Shown: in pieces, positions 51,038 through 51,237 of the stretch
Layout of the letters: the number at the start of each line of letters is the position of its first letter
Numbering within the stretch: the stretch's first letter is position 1
NCBI GenBank assembly: GCA_030403585.1
Contig: JAUEPE010000049.1
Span: forward strand, 1-51,237
Direction of reading: 5' to 3'
DNA from: Frankia sp. RB7
Lineage (GTDB): Bacteria; Pseudomonadota; Alphaproteobacteria; Rhizobiales; Xanthobacteraceae
Length of the DNA: 51,237 nucleotides
Position numbers and translations under genes: made by a program
The notes under the pieces: model-generated
What the model was told of the DNA's origin: nothing
Database searches by the model: none
What the model saw: the letters and a program-made list of their open reading frames with translations, nothing else

Positions 51038-51109
51038 CCGTCATTGCGAGGAGTTCTTGAGATGAAGATTCCAGACTGCCTCGGCGGAGGGATTCTGGAT
51101 TGCTTCGCG
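51038..51109. repeat. palindromic intergenic repeat, degenerate copy
   Basis: It opens with the same CCGTCATTGCGAG end (51038-51050) as the full copy at 49241. It has a related interior (CCAGACTGCC, then TTCTGGATTGCTTCG near 51092-51106), but the matching far end is missing, so it is truncated or decayed. Confidence 0.6.
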
Positions 51110-51157
51110 GCGCGTAACTACCCAGGTCGGCTTGTCCGGCTAGGGAGGGCTGAGCTC

Positions 51158-51237
51158 ATGAATGAGTTGAGTTGGGCATCGGACGAGTGTTTCGAGTATT
51201 TTCCATCCACGCTTTCGAGCGGTGCCTATGAGGGTGC
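51158..51237 (+). CDS. possible gene start running off the window
   Basis: An ATG at 51158 opens a frame to the window end (26 codons: MNELSWASDECFEYFPSTLS..). GGGAGGG about 10 bases upstream is a good ribosome binding site. The composition is ordinary soluble protein. There is too little to name a family, and chance is possible. Confidence 0.4.
   Translation, partial: MNELSWASDECFEYFPSTLSSGAYEG

Overview
The window looks like chromosome from a Bradyrhizobium-type alphaproteobacterium (Nitrobacteraceae). The evidence is high GC content with GC-rich codon use, an Omp31-like beta-barrel protein, many small secreted proteins of the kind common in that group, an OprB porin paired with PQQ glucose dehydrogenase, and a palindromic repeat carrying the motif CCGTCATTGCGAG. 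The genus is inferred from gene content; there is no rRNA gene here to confirm it. I see no transposase, integrase, prophage or CRISPR array, so this is mostly ordinary chromosome with accessory catabolic and surface-protein genes.

Layout. 1-4.4 kb: the tail of one gene, then small exported or unknown proteins and an outer-membrane barrel protein. 4.5-8.7 kb: a chemoreceptor, a 37-residue membrane microprotein, a Tat-like alpha/beta hydrolase facing a SAM methyltransferase, and a GFA-family zinc protein. 8.7-11.9 kb: tRNA-Thr(TGT), three secreted proteins, an RlmB-like rRNA methyltransferase and tRNA-Tyr(GTA). 12-16.7 kb: a luciferase-like flavin oxidoreductase, a UvrD/Rep helicase, a TMEM175-like membrane protein, a YciI/DGPF protein and a small unknown. 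16.7-17.1 kb: a very compact minus-strand unit (promoter, near-perfect Shine-Dalgarno, 14-codon ORF, terminator) beside tRNA-Gly(TCC).

17.2-21 kb: oprB and gcd in one operon, for uptake and periplasmic oxidation of glucose. 21.4-28.3 kb: a NarL-type response regulator, a hybrid histidine kinase and a 1241-residue autotransporter with a glycine-rich N-terminus, then two small exported or membrane proteins and a TSUP-family exporter. 29.3-36.7 kb: xylulokinase, a three-gene sugar ABC importer, and gmd/fcl for GDP-L-fucose. 36.7-38.8 kb: a DUF2231 membrane protein overlapping a sorbosone-dehydrogenase-like lipoprotein, and a small DUF2188-like protein.

39-49.2 kb: a catabolic stretch with an MHS-family permease, two different beta-keto acid cleavage enzymes (BKACE), an MFS permease, a class III CoA-transferase, a RidA-family protein, a TetR regulator facing an acyl-CoA dehydrogenase, and a kinase-fold phosphotransferase. 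Together these suggest uptake and CoA-dependent breakdown of small acids, possibly carnitine- or amino-acid-derived, but the substrate cannot be read from sequence. 49.2-51.2 kb: palindromic repeat copies, an ArgE/DapE-family deacetylase, a four-copy 18-bp tandem repeat and short uncertain ORFs.

The least conventional structure is the mini-transcription unit at about 16.75-16.96 kb. Its Shine-Dalgarno can pair with codons inside its own 14-codon ORF.
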